64,000 nt of DNA. It comes from Oidiodendron maius Zn. Taxonomy: Eukaryota > Ascomycota > Leotiomycetes > Myxotrichaceae. Each line of letters begins with the position of its first letter. The first letter of the stretch is position 1. Position numbers and translations under genes: made by a program. The stretch lies in the NCBI GenBank assembly GCA_000827325.1, contig KN832872.1:62001-126000 (forward strand), written 5' to 3'. Below are positions 10,020 to 22,600 of the stretch, piece after piece. Under the pieces are notes generated by a model. The model saw only the letters and a program-made list of their open reading frames with translations, was not told the origin of the DNA and did not search any database.

Positions 10020-12470
10020 ATGGCGATGGACGACAGCTCGCTGATCAAGGCATGTGTAGTGGGCGGAAATGCTGTCTCGGCCTTCCTCTCATGGAGGCTC
10101 CAGGCCACCAATGCCTGCGATGTGACACTGGTATGGAAGTCTGGCTTCGATGCTGTCAGTCAGTTCGGCATCACCTTCAAGTACGTCCGTCCAGGTCTCC
10201 CTCCGCGTTGTCGAGGGCGTGCAATTGACTCCTCCGCAGATCCGCAACATTTGGAAATGAGCGCTTCAAGCCCCGGCAGGGTAAGAACTCCCATTCCCGT
10301 GATGGGCGAGTACATTGCTGATAGTGTCAAACAGTGGTCCGCGCGCCGGAAGACGCTGCCAACAGCAGAGAAGGCGCCTTCGATTATGTCCTGCTTTGCG
10401 TGAAGGCTCTCCCAGATGTGTACGACCTTGCCGCAGTCATTGAATCCGTCGTCACTCCTCAACATACCTGCATACTCGTCAACACCACCCACACGCTGGG
10501 CGTTGAGGACCATATCGAATCTCGGTTCCCTAGCAATGTCGTCCTATCCCTCGTCTCCGGAGCCGAGATCTCCCAATTAGGGGCGTCCGAATTCGAGCAT
10601 AAGGGGGCTGCGGAAGTCTGGGTAGGACCGGCCAACAAGAACCCTTCCATGCCCAGCACGATACAAGGCGACATGGCAGATGCGCTGGCCATGACGCTGA
10701 GCAGTGGGCAGGTTGAGTGCCATGTATCTACAAACATCCGGCAACAGCAGTACGAGAGGATGATTGGGTATGCTACATGCGAAGACTCCGACAAATATCT
10801 TTTGCTAATCAAATATACACAGGCCCATCTCCTTTCATCCCTTGAGCGTTATCTTCGACACCCCATCCCATTCAGCACTGATCGAGAAGGTCGGCGTCCA
10901 ACAATTGATCTCGGACGTCTTCGATGAACTCCTTACCCTTGCCCAGGCGCAGGATTGTACCTTCCCACCGGAATTCAAGGAGAAGACAATAAGCGAAATG
11001 CTGCGGAAGACCGATATGAATAGTATTATGTATCAAGATTACACTGCCAAGCGCCCAATGGAGGTGGAGACGTATCTGGGCTCGCCGATCAAGCTCGCAC
11101 AGGGGATTGGCATGAAGGTGCCACGGATTGAGACGCTGTATGCCATTCTCCACAACTTGAATATCGTGAATCAGCAGCGCCGAGACGCCGCACCCGCACA
11201 TGGAAATCCTCCCCCCAGACTGTCATCGATGCCACCTCCCGCAAGATCCATGGTCAATGGCAATGGGCCTAATCGAGGCAGGGGAGGCCGGACGTCGAGT
11301 ATGACTGGACCTCCACCGGGGATGCGGAGAGGCCCTCCCCCAATGAATGGCGGTCCGCCTAATGGCTACGGTCGACCAATGACGAGCAATGGGTATGCCT
11401 CACGCAACCAATCTCGAAGGGGCTCTATGGAAGGCAACGACCTCGAAGAGTTTAGTCACTTGATGCTTTATGGCGATATCCCCGAGTCTGGCGAATCGAC
11501 CTACGGTGATGACAATACAGATGCTGGCCTGCGGGAACGCGAGTTCATGTTGCGGCAACGAGAGCTCGCTCTCAGGGATCAGGAGATGCGTGTGAGACGA
11601 GGCGGTGGGGGTGGTGGAGGCGGCCGCAGAGGACCGGGATCAGTTCGAAATGGTGGATTTGACGACGAGGATGACGACGACTTCTTCGACCCCATGGACG
11701 CTCCTCCAGGGCCCAAGATCGACCCCGATAGCATTGACATGATGAGCGTTACCAACCGACGAAATCGAAGGCAGCCGAGCGCCTCTCAGCTACGCAATAA
11801 TCCAGATGCCGCCGACCCTTCATATGGACAGAGATTGAGTGGAAGGCTAATGCGTCCAGGCTACCCGCGGAACAGGTCGAGTGCTAGGATCATTAACCAG
11901 GCACCAAATATGCGCGATTCGCTGATGGATGACCCACTCATGGGTTACTCGTCCAACCGCTACGGCACTGTTGACAGACATGAGCTGGGGACCGAGTCGA
12001 GGACAAATTCATTGACAGCTTCTCGTCTCGACGAGCTTCAATATGGCAACGGAGCTCCGATGAACGGACCAAATCCGTCCTACCAGAGGAGAACCAGTCA
12101 GTCGCCAGGCGCTCCATTCAGCCCAAAGCTTGGGAGGGGCGGCGGGAGACCTTCGCCGCCAAATGGATATATGGGGCCTCCTTTAAATGGCAGACCATCG
12201 CCTCCAGGGGGGATGCGACAGAATGCCCCATATTCTCCGCCTGGTCAAGGAAATTCAATTGCACCACAGCAGATTGAGCAATATGCCGGGGTGAGCGCTC
12301 TTCATCCACCGAAAGGCCCCATAAACACTCGAAGTCTGACTGGTTCTGCATCGGCTAGCGCGGGGAGTGGTGAGAGCGCGAACATAGATTCCGAACCGTC
12401 TGCACACAGCAGTACGAGCAGCCTTGGGCCCCGACCTCCAATGGGCGTGCGGCAGCTTCCAGGGAACTGA
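10020..12470 (+). CDS. Ketopantoate-reductase-like protein with long disordered tail (Mug72-like)
   Basis: Four exons (10020-10180, 10240-10280, 10335-10767, 10823-12470) encode about 760 residues. The N-terminal 300 residues resemble the ApbA/PanE ketopantoate reductase fold: a Rossmann-like start (ACVVGGNAVSAFLSWRL), the FDYVLLCVKALPD strand (FDxVxxxVKA is family-typical), then an ApbA C-terminal helical domain (LISDVFDELLTLAQ, SIMYQDYTAKRPMEVETYLGSPIKLAQ). From about residue 310 the protein is low-complexity: Pro/Gly/Asn/Arg-rich, RGG-like stretches, a run of nine glycines flanked by arginines, and an acidic patch (DDEDDDDFFD). S. pombe mug72 is a relative by domain. The canonical GxGxxG is replaced by GGNAVSA, so NADPH binding and enzymatic activity are uncertain. 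Starts at 10020 and 10026 are both possible; an upstream exon from 9849 cannot be excluded. Confidence 0.85.
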
Positions 12471-13999
12471 GAATAATTTCCTCGAGATGTCTTGCTTCAG
12501 GCACAACATTATCCTCCCTGACGGAGTTGTTTGCCAAGATAAGCAGTCAATCACGTTCCTTATTACACACTACATTGGCCCCTTTCGTTTCTCCATACGG
12601 TCGACTCCCACTTGCGTGTAAATTCCCTTTCCAGCTTCAACTAATTGTCTGTGGAGAGACGAGACACAATACGACTTCGCCCCCGAATTGCACGTCGTTG
12701 GGCATTAATGATAAATATCGGATAGACTTTGGACCTCCCTCGAGGTGCTCGAGTCCTTTTTTCCTCTTATGGACGATCAGTACATACGCGCACGGAATAA
12801 ACGCACACGCTGTTTTAGTCTTTCTGGTAATATTGCATTGGGCAATGGCGTCTTTGATGTTCCACATATACTTCTTCCTGTTCTCCTCTTCCATTGTGGA
12901 TGCACAGTAATGATTCCTATTTGAGCGTCAGGGACAGTTTCGTGGATTTGGCCAACCCTTCGGTAGTAATAGAGGGTGGGCCTTTTGCTTTGCTCATGGC
13001 GATAGACTGTTCTCTTTGGCGCTTGTATCAATCAAACACTTGGGAGAGAGCGACGAGGGGTCGGGATAGCATGAAGACAGGACTGGCAATGGAGCCCAGT
13101 CCAGTAATTCGGGCCTCTCTCGTAACAATAGGTAGCGGCGCTTGCAAGAGACATGCGTGGTGCATTGCTAGTGTTTGGCACGAAAGGAAGGCCTGGACAA
13201 AGCAGGTGGGCAGGTCAATATTAGCAACAATATGAAAGCTCTTTCGACCCTTGAGTGCTGTGCCTGGTTTTGACTGTAATGCCTAATGTACAGTACAATG
13301 GGACTTCTATCTGATCCTTTTGTGGCAGCGGCAGTATTAAACTCCCGCCCATAGAGACAAGAGAGCGACCCCACTCCGCTGATAAAGGTATGCTCCATGT
13401 GATTCTTTAATTATTTCTCCCATGCGAACCGTCTTCCACCCTCCCTTTCAAAGTTTCCAGCAGTCCTACTATTCCGTGCCGGGATACAGAAAGCTATCAC
13501 TTTCAAAGAAACGAGACAAAAGGATGGAAGTAAGCGGATATACAGCAGAAACAGTAAAAATTGTCTCCTGATTTATCCCGGTTTGAATACTCCATATTGT
13601 GGTATACTGCCTTGTGGTTCACTGTACCTGTATGGCTACGTTCGCTTCCTTTGATTATTGGCTATGGCGAGAAAAGGGGCAATCGTCAAATAAGCGAGGT
13701 CGTACGAAGCGGGGATTGAAAGAAGGAAAGGATAGTAATGGGCTGCTTTTACGCATCATAGGAGATGGATTAGATTAAATAATGTCAGGGGAGTGGTTCC
13801 TGAAGAGGTCAGCGAGAAATGGATAGAGGGCTTGACATACTTGTGGTAATTAACTACACTTGAGTCTTGCCATGGAAGGTAGAATTATATGGCCAATAGA
13901 TCACGCACAATAGCTTGAAAATTCCAAAGAGGTTCCATCGGTGTTCGATGATGGTAATGTATGTTTTAGTTCTCGAGCTGTCTCTTATGATATAGAGTC
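12471..13999. other. Convergent intergenic region, 1.5 kb
   Basis: Lies between the 3' ends of the MUG72-like gene and the WBP11 gene. No gene is seen. Short frames are interrupted and show no family motifs. Confidence 0.4.
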
Positions 14000-14945
14000 T
14001 CAGCCGTCCTCATCCTCGACATCCTCTACTGTCACAGCCTTAGACCGCGCTGCATTATGAGTATCAAACGTCCTCCCTGTGCCTCCACTCCCCTCAGAAT
14101 CACCTCTCAAGCTCATATATCCCTCCTTTTCCAACCTGTCTGCCTCCTCCGGTTCGACCAGCCCTCCGATGCCCTTGCTCTTATCCAGTTTCGCTCTCAC
14201 AGCTGCTGGCACGAAACTCACCGCCTCCTTCCTTAAATCTCGTACAATTGGCTTCGCCTCATAAACTGTCTTCGCTTCCGCAGGTGGTAGCCGCACAGCG
14301 GCAGCAGTTCTATCATTCTGACCGAGAGGCGTCATATTTGCATTCGTACCCCGAGCATCCCTATTCTGTCCCATCTTCTCCCTTTGCTTCTGAAACCATC
14401 TATCGAGTATTTCTTTCGGAACGGGTGGTGGCGTATCACGCGGCATGGGTATCGATTTCACATCGTCTGGTATGTTCTCGTCTTCACTGCTCTCGCCATC
14501 GTCCCTCCTCCGCTTGCCCAACACGCCACCGCCTCTTCCTCGTCCAAAACCACCTCTCATATCCCCATCTCTATCACCATTCCTAACACCACCGGAGCCA
14601 AACTTCGGCGCTGTGTCGCCCAGCGCCTCGCGCGCTTTTCGTACGGCTTTGATATCCTTTTCGAGCGAGTCGAGTATCGTCTTCTCATGCGTGGTTAGTT
14701 TGCCGCCACTGCTTTCGATGGCTTTCAAATCATCGAGCTGCTTTTGAAGACGATCGGGGTTGCGCCGCGCGAGCTTTTCCTGGCGTCTAGCTTGGTTCTC
14801 TGCCTTGCCTGTATGAGATGAGTTAGTAGGAGAAAGATGGCAGATTGGGACTGGAGGCTGGAAAGGTGGGACCTTTTTTAACGGCTTTAGCCTTTTCGGC
14901 TTTCCGTTGAGCTTGCGCGGGATTGATAGTGCGTTCTTTAGGCAT
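14000..14945 (-). CDS. WBP11-type splicing factor
   Basis: Two exons (14873-14945, 14000-14808) encode 293 residues. The N-terminus carries the Wbp11 domain: PKERTINPAQAQRKAEKAKA, then KKGKAENQARRQEKLARRNPDR and a following coiled stretch to about residue 70. Human WBP11 (Npw38BP) binds WW domains and takes part in pre-mRNA splicing. The middle has the expected acidic/proline segment (DDVKSIPMPRDTPPPVPKEILDRWFQKQ, about 155-180), which fits a WW ligand and is short compared with animals. The C-terminus is acidic (VEDVEDEDG). The intron (14809-14872, 64 nt) uses a weak donor, GTCCCA, placed by frame and by the conserved KKGKAE string across the junction. Confidence 0.88.
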
Positions 14946-15537
14946 AGTTACGGACTCTGGGTTATGTGAAAGTGAGATGGTCGGGCAGAGTGAAAGCCTC
15001 ATGACTTCAGTTTGAAGCTAGTTTCTGCCGAATGTTTATCGACTGCGCTCTCACCGCCCTTGCACACCCGAGCAGGTCGTCTCAATACTTCCTCCCCCAT
15101 ATCAGGCAGTTGACCTACGTGTATAGCTAGTTCCCACTCGAAGGATGGTAGCTCCGATTCTCTTATGAACGTGTCAAGTGGCAAGGCAATAAAAATTGAG
15201 TCCCAGCAAGAGCCATGAGCCTACTAGATGACTAAAGTAGAGTTGCAGGAGAAGCAGGGACCCTGCATGTTATATTGGAAATAAAAGAATACTTCGCCTT
15301 CTGGATTGATTTCTTTGTGTTGGGATTGTATTGAAAAAGATTATTAGATTGTCTGCTGTTTCCCATCAACACCCGGCAAGACAGGAAGAACTGTCAATCC
15401 CAAGGCATGTCTGGCAGCCTCTTGTTCTTGTATGTTGACTATGTTCTTTCAACTATTATACATAAAACAAGGCCCATGTCCGTTATTTAATAGCCCATCT
15501 GCTGAATTTAAAATGGTGGATACACCTGGATTAAAAT
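14946..15537. other. Divergent upstream region, 0.6 kb
   Basis: Separates the WBP11 start from the start of the orphan gene at 15538; probably holds both promoters. The last 300 bp are AT-rich. No element is recognised. Confidence 0.35.
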
Positions 15538-16197
15538 ATGTCACTTGAATTGCCAAAGCCTCAAACTTCGTTTGACTTCTCTGCAACTCCTCCCTCTAAT
15601 TCCTTTCCACCCGCCGGGCATTTTTCATTTGATACTCAACGAAAAAAAGAGGGGTCACTGATATCTGGCCCTGCTCAAGTTGTGTCGACAAGTGTGAAAC
15701 TCGAGTCTCCTTTCTTCACAAGAAACCTCTGTACCCTTTGCAAAGGCAAGAAGTATGGGTTCAGTGCATACTTTCACAATCTTAAGATATTCCCCGAGCC
15801 ACCACATGCCATACTGCCACTGGTGGAAGAGTCTTACATGCTGAGAGATCGCCTTAAGAGCTTACTTGTGACATACGCAATGAGAGAAGTTGAGCAGGGC
15901 CAAGACGTGATGGCGCAGGTCCACTATTGGGAATTCAGCGTTGGGGCATTAACTGACGATGTGATGAACTCAGCCTCCAATTCCGGTTTTGTTTTGAACC
16001 TTGGGCGACTGGATGACGTTCGAAAGTGGTTGACTACCATTGTAGACGAGTTCAGATACTATGTTTCGTGTCAAGCCCATATGAAATTGTCAAGAATGAG
16101 ACTGGCTGAACTTATGATCGAGTATCGGAAAATCTGGGAATTTGTCTGGATAAGCTATCTCCAAGATCGCAAGGCGATACAGGCTGAAACCATGTGA
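15538..16197 (+). CDS. Hypothetical protein, 219 aa
   Basis: Uninterrupted 219-residue frame; no known family recognised. Residues 1-55 are Pro/Ser-rich and probably disordered. From about 57 the sequence looks folded: FFTRNLCTLCKGKKYGFSAYF contains a single CTLC pair (not enough for a classical zinc finger), followed by predicted helices with regular hydrophobic spacing (MLRDRLKSLLVTYAMREVEQ; KLSRMRLAELMIEYRKIWEFVWISYLQDR at the C-terminus). No signal peptide or membrane segment. It opens the gene-poor, AT-richer region. Coding status rests on length and amino-acid composition only. Confidence 0.55.
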   Translation: MSLELPKPQTSFDFSATPPSNSFPPAGHFSFDTQRKKEGSLISGPAQVVSTSVKLESPFFTRNLCTLCKGKKYGFSAYFHNLKIFPEPPHAILPLVEESYMLRDRLKSLLVTYAMREVEQGQDVMAQVHYWEFSVGALTDDVMNSASNSGFVLNLGRLDDVRKWLTTIVDEFRYYVSCQAHMKLSRMRLAELMIEYRKIWEFVWISYLQDRKAIQAETM

Positions 16198-18045
16198 TAG
16201 TAGTTATCCCTTATGAATATGAAGCACCTGTTGAATGATTGTCTTTCCACTAAGGGCCTAGGTCTTTGGACACTGACGGAAAACTCATTTCTTAAATGCG
16301 AATTGAAAGGCACAACGTCAAAATTCAACGACTGATAAGTGATTCCCTACTCCAAGGTCTTAGACTTGCTTCCCTGTCTAAATCCTCAATTTCTCTGCGC
16401 ATGTGATGAGATTGTGACGAATTGTATACGTAGTATCTCGAAACCCTTTCAGAGTTCTGATCTTTTCCAGTCCGTGATTCTATGACTCTATCCGAGTACA
16501 ATATAGTGCTCAAGAGATCTACCAACTGACTTTCGCCTCTATCATGGAGTGATTTTTTACAGATACTCACCAGGCTCCTTGTTTGGAATTCTATATCTAT
16601 TCTTATGAATCATCCGCATCAGAACTGTATATCAGCTGTTGATACCTGCAATCACGCTGACATATTCTTTTATATCCAAATTTCCTCCATCCGAACTAAT
16701 TCACCCACTAGAGCTTAATATATGAGAATCCCTTTACTGTGTATTACAAGGGCTGGTGAGTGGTTCGCAAATTACAATGGTGCAGAACTCGCGACAGTAT
16801 AGCTAGCATACATGAGAATTACGCTTTTGATTTAGAGGAATAAATGTTAATATCGAAGGACAAAGCTACCCATGATAACTGTGATAAACACAAACAACTT
16901 TGAGCGTTTGAGATCAAAGCAGAAAGAGATATTCGGGCAATTCCTCAAAATGGCAAACGATGAAAGGACGCGAGAAATTTATGCCACAGTTTAACTTGAA
17001 ATTTATCAATCATTAACAAGGAATATATGTACATTAGGAAGAAGAAATGACGGTTGGCGAGGAAATGTATTTCCTGTTGTCAGTCGCTACGCTTACAGCG
17101 AATTGAGGGGCTATGCTTTACAGACATAAGGTGAGAATCTCCTTCTATATACTAAACTTAAGTAAAAGCCACCTCCGGATACCTCTATATCTATTTTAAC
17201 ATGCATCAGAGCCAAATTTCGAATGACCTTTTGACAGGGCTGCGAGACATGTCACGTGCGATCTTCATGGCTGATTGGAAGCAGAGTCTGATTACTGCTC
17301 TTGTGCGAAAAGTGCCAGGAAGCTCAACAAACGGAACTCTGGCTTCGAATAAGCTAAATTGATCGTTTAGAGCTAAGACATGGTTATTCTCTACCCCGGA
17401 TGTTTAAGTCGCGGGCTGAAATATGACGCGGTAGAGCGGCCTCGGTCCTCGCGTGCATCAGGTAGTTTTTCCACCTCGCGAGATGCGAACTTCTAACCAT
17501 AACGAACCTCCACTAGCACCGGCCTTTCATTCCGAAGAAGCTGTCGGAATTGATGTTCATATGTGAGTCTTTGAAGCATCCACATACTTGTACCTACATT
17601 GCAAAGCTTGGAACAAAACCTTTGAGTTACTCAAACGGCGGTGAATCGTGTCACAAGTCACACATCAATCATAACAACAAAGTTGAAAGACACAAACATA
17701 CTTCAATATTCTGAGCTTCTTCCAGAAGATGAAATTAAACAAAGTCAAGAAAACACTTGTTAAGAAAAAACAAAGGGATGCGTTGAAAGCGGAGATAGAA
17801 GGTACGCAATCTCCTCCAAAGATCTCAAAATAAACGGCTGAGAATGAAAGACAAGGCTATGCAATGAACGACCAGTGTAACCGAACGATATTGAACTGAA
17901 AGATATCCTCATTGACAAAGCCCTTACATGCTCTTCGATAGCGAATGTCGAACCGGCCATCAACTTGTCAGACACATACCAACCTTTCCTAACAACCTCA
18001 TTTAACTCGATGCCAAATCACCTCGCTTTAGACGCTTGGTCGTTC
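16198..18045. other. AT-rich intergenic region, 1.85 kb
   Basis: No supportable gene. AT-rich with many stops on both strands. A minus-strand frame at 16325-16570 is hydrophilic but has no family, start context or splice partner I can defend. A stretch near 17632-17700 (GGTGAATCGTGTCAC and following) weakly resembles the 3' flank of the third DUF6594 gene near 34075. Confidence 0.4.
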
Positions 18046-19533
18046 TTAGACAGTGGGCACAAACCTTTGATTCATATTGCCCAAGAAGGTGGCAAGGACC
18101 GCAGTATAACTAATAGAATATCAGCCTTCGAAATATGAGGAAAGGCGAATACATACGCTGCCACCCCTATGAGTATTTCTTGCGGCCTGCCCTCCGCTAT
18201 CACCGACAGCACTACAGCAAATATAACCACAAAACCGAAGACGACAATGACCATGGCTATTCGTGGCATACTAACCAAGAATAATAGGAAGACCGGTAAG
18301 AGGAGAAGGCTGGCTGAGATGATTGCAGAGATCATTATTCTCAGAGTTGCAAACCGATTTTCTTTATATATGAATAATCCAACCTTTTGGCCTTTGTCCA
18401 TTCCTGTCAGGAAGCGCTAAAGGCCAAGTCAGTCTTTATCACCAACTTGATAGCATATATGGGTTGTGAAGGCATACGTGGATGAGAGAGCCGGGATATC
18501 GCGCTATGCATTTCTCTATGAAATCATCCAACCGACCTTGCCCCTGACTTGCATATAGACTCTTTTTCATTGTGGAAACATGATCATTGAAATGATGTAT
18601 AAAGTCATCTTCGCCTTCCACGAGCGGTCGATTCTCAATCATCCAATTGTGGAGGGACCGATGCATTCGTTTAGATGGCTTGGGAAGCGTCTTTATCTTA
18701 CAGTATATCCAAAGCAAATCATCTATATATCTATTAGTAACAGATTATTTCATAAGAGTTTAGACAGATTTGGTCATACAAAACTCCTTTAACTGTTTAT
18801 ATATCTGTTGCTCTAGTTTGATACGAGCACTGTCGACCTCGTCACTAGTCTCAACCGTGTAGAGTTTGCATCGGTCAGGATCGGCGGCATCATACAGATC
18901 AAGTTCCCGTAGTTTTTTTTCCAGTTCACCCAATTTGATCATGCGACGGAGAAGAACACGGCTTGCCAGAGGGCCGAAAGACCGGTAGATCCCAAAGGAC
19001 TCATCGCTGTTGAGAACGGCGGCGAGCCTCGGTATTCCAGGCTCGAAACCGCCCACTTTGATCATTAGAATTCGTTGCTACTTTTTATTGAACCTGTTAC
19101 AAACCTTCGTCGGGGTTTATCTTATCATAATCATCTTGGTACAGTATGCTGGACTTGCTCGAAGCTGAGCGAGAAAGAGGGTTCGGCACTGAGCAGAACC
19201 GCCACCAAGACCGGCCCGACCATAGTGATCCTTCTGCATCGCAATGTAAGTAAATATTGGGCGGAATTCTTGTACATTCCTGCTATTTTAAATACCTCGA
19301 TCATTATTGTGGCCATTGTCCGCCCAATGCTTAGGCTTTGGGCGGGCTTCTGTTGCGCTGATTTCAGGCTTGGAAACACCATTCTCGATGTCAGAAAGAA
19401 ATTGGCACCCAGCCTCACGGGATAGCGGCACTTCGGAAACTCGTATTTCTTGATCGATGCTATGAGAATCAGACATAGGAATGTGGGCACTGAGTGGTTT
19501 TGTGACTGGAGGCTCCATATTCGGGATAGCCAT
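18046..19533 (-). CDS. DUF6594 membrane protein, copy A
   Basis: Six exons on the minus strand (19296-19533, 19105-19233, 18780-19055, 18478-18722, 18157-18416, 18046-18109) give 403 residues. DUF6594 is a fungus-only domain of unknown function, usually ending in hydrophobic helices. Layout: a polar disordered N-terminus (about 1-120); the DUF6594 start GGFEPGIPRLAAVLNSDE and IYRSFGPLASRVLLRRMIKLGELEKKLRELD (about 125-175, coiled-coil-like); the central signature LPKPSKRMHRSLHNWMIENRPLVEGEDDFI (about 225-255); then two long hydrophobic helices (SAIISASLLLLPVFLLFLVSM and AMVIVVFGFVVIFAVVLSVIA) and a third near the end (YTAVLATFLGNMN). Exon 1 may start at 19533 or 19518 (MEPP). Last-intron splicing GC|GTATGT to TTAG|TTATAC restores the family ending. 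Intact by frame. Confidence 0.8.
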
Positions 19534-19630
19534 GGCGAGTGTCTTCAGCAGAAACTACGAATCCAGTTGCCCTCGAGAAGAAGAACATGGCGGCCAAGAT
19601 TATTTCTACTGCGGCTTTAAAGAGCTGGTC

Positions 19631-19644
19631 GCCTCAATCGAGGC
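19631..19644. promoter_or_regulatory. Inverted repeat GCCTC-AATC-GAGGC upstream of copy A
   Basis: Five-base arms around a 4-nt spacer, 98 bp before the copy A start codon, followed by the block TGCCCAAAGTTA (about 19650). The same arrangement recurs upstream of copies B and C. It could be a protein-binding palindrome or a 5' UTR hairpin. Confidence 0.5.
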
Positions 19645-22600
19645 AGTGTATATGCCCAAAGTTACGCAGAACGGGGAAATGCAATCGTAGGGCAGACACT
19701 TACACCCTCTTTACCAGCTGACTATCCACCCCCTGGAGCTGCCAACTAATCAAAAGACAACTTGGTTCCATGGCAACAAACTACGACGAGGCTGCCGAAT
19801 CTGAAGGGCTGTGCTTAAGATATAGGTTGAGTGGGGAATTTGGATACCCAAGGGTGTGGAATTGCTGGCAGAGCAGGTAAACACGTGCAACGCAGCTGGG
19901 TAAGAGTACATATAAAGACACGCTTGAAAAGTGGATTTGGCACGGCCTTTATAGTTAGGCTTTTCTCCGTGCCTTTGGTACTCCGCTGATCAATCTTTGT
20001 CACTCAAAATGTTAGTGGTTCATTTTGCCGCCAAAGCATAGATTTCGATCTTGCTTAGGATACACTAGCTGAAAGAAAGATGTATTCATCAATTAAAAGG
20101 CGTTATATATTGAATCAAATAATAACTGTAAATAGCGTGTCTAAACGCATATAGTCCATGATGCGAAATCGTGGCACGAAGGTTACTTCAATTTACGACG
20201 CCCATCCGTTCCCCTGCTCCGTATCCAATATGATTTTCCCCACTCCAGAATCTACCAGAGCTATAATCAGAATATAACTGGACAACTGCACATCAAACTT
20301 GTCTCCTGCAGCTGGATCACAGGTAGGGATCCTGATGCTTGTTTCCGGTGAGGATCTTCGTGGACGCTTCTCAGCTTCCTGTGTCTGTGGTGGCTGCCGA
20401 GACCATAGCTGTGAATTTGGCCTTGTTACTGGCTTGGCTTGGTTTAGGCTTTGGGTACTAGCAGTGAGTCAGTGAAAGATTCGGTGAAGGCAGGGTAGAG
20501 AGCATACTGGGGGAGGCCGCACTCCACCACGAGGAATAAACACTCCTCGCGATACTCGCGTATCATCAGTTGGTCGGCTTGGGGGTCCCATTTTCTCGCC
20601 GGCCAAAGGCAGAGAGAGATATCTGAATAAGACGCGAGTGCTGAAGCAAGTGAGTAAGGATGGGGTCGTCCGTAGAGGTCTCTACAACGCTATGCCTACA
20701 GTAGGCACGTACCTAGATAGAGCTCTTGCAACGAAGGGAAAGAAAGTGCACGCTGAGACACGAGAGATCCAGGAATTTCGGGGTCGAAATACTATGTGCA
20801 CGGTAGTGGCAAAACGTATGCGTGATCTGGAGGGTAAAAGTGAAGGGGAGTCGAAATAAACAATCCCTCCCTAGGCACTGCTCCCTTCACGAGATGAGGG
20901 GGCACCCCAGGGGAAGAACCACGCTCTAGACGATAGGAGCCAGACGCTCTTCCTGGTATGCGTGCATTTCAGGGCCAAAGCGACGAATGATAGGGGCGAA
21001 TCTTTGCTGGGCTGACGCCTAAGGGATCCCCCAGTTTCCGCACTATCATATTTGACGCGCACATTGCGCGCAGTAAGAAAACTCTTCATTCGGTCTTCAA
21101 CACGGCCTGCGGAGTCAAATCCGGCCTGTTGGGAGGTCGCCCGGTGCTCGTCTCTCTGGGAGACTGTCCAGTGCCTCCTCTCGAACGCCGCTGGAACTGA
21201 TAGAGACTCATTCAAGTGTACGACATCAAACGAACCGCAGCTTTTATTGCCCTTTGGTGGATTTTACGTCTGCAAGGATCTACTGTTTCTTGGGACAGGG
21301 AGCGTCTCTCTTCCAGGCTGGACCAGGGGCACAAGGCAACAAACTACCGTGGGCCTGGCCGTCAAATCCGAGCCCCAGGTTCCCGGAACGCGGGGACATC
21401 GATTGGCTATTGGCTCTGCTGGTGGCCGATTGGCATAGGATTCTACCGTCCGTGAGGCTCATCCACTGGCGCGAGGGCTTCGGCTCCCTATAAGAACGGG
21501 ACGCCCTAAGACCCTAAGACCCATTAAATTCCGTAGGTTTTGTCCTCCCCATCGTCGTCTCGCGCTCGCGAGGGTTGCGGGGTTTCAAGTGATCTCCATC
21601 CATCCGCTTCTGCCTTTCTGCTTCTCATTTAAGCTATCTGTTTAAGCGTGGATTTTCATACTTCCGCCTTGAAGCCATCAGCGTGGAACCTGCGTGAAGC
21701 AGGGACTGACACACGGCGAGCATGCAACGAATGGGCTTTGAATGGTCCGGATCTCTTACCCGGACACGCGGTAGACATGCATGCCCAAAAAAGGAGAGAC
21801 TGAACGCGCCTGAAATGCGACTCCGTGAACCGGGGAAGGCCATGCGTTCATTCGCTGCATGAAATACTGGCCGCGCAGGTTTAAGTGAGTGCGCAGCAGA
21901 TAAAAGCGAGTGCTTTGGGGCCTTTTCCCAAACCCCTTTCCCTCTCCACTAGAAGAGTCGTCGCGACCAAGTACGTTATCACGTGATGCGCACGTGCCAG
22001 TCAGGCTGCTGGGCTCAGGGGGGCGGCGTGAAGAATATGTCGACTTGTGCAGATGGTGGTGTGTCCATGCATGGGTTGCCCACCCTTTCTGAAGCAGCCC
22101 AAATACCCTTGCATTGCCACGATAGCCGGCGGAACTGCGGACTTGGGCACTCGCAAGTCATCGGAGGACTCCTGCACAGCATATCTAGATGCAAAGGCAA
22201 GGACGGGAGTAACCGCAAGCAACAACTGGGGCTGTTGACCGGCGACGGAAGCGAGCACACTTGGGCTCCAGCCGTTGTCGGATTCGACCATGTATTTAGA
22301 TGTTTGGCCGTGCAACGAAATGAGCCGAGAGGAGAAGGGAAGACAGCGAGGAGGTGTGGGCGTGTTGATTTGCTTTTATAGTATGGGCTGGCTGTCATAT
22401 GCTGCTACCTGGCCTGGAAATAACTTAGCCCGTTGACGCAGAGCGGCAGTGCCGCCGACCTATGATACGAGCTTTCATTCAGTATCGTCCCTGTCGCGGG
22501 CAAGGAGAGTAAGCTCCTCGGAGACAGATACGAGGTGGATTCGAGAAAGAGATGAAGATATATATGTATTGATTCTGTCGTCCTTGACCTTTGCGTGTGG

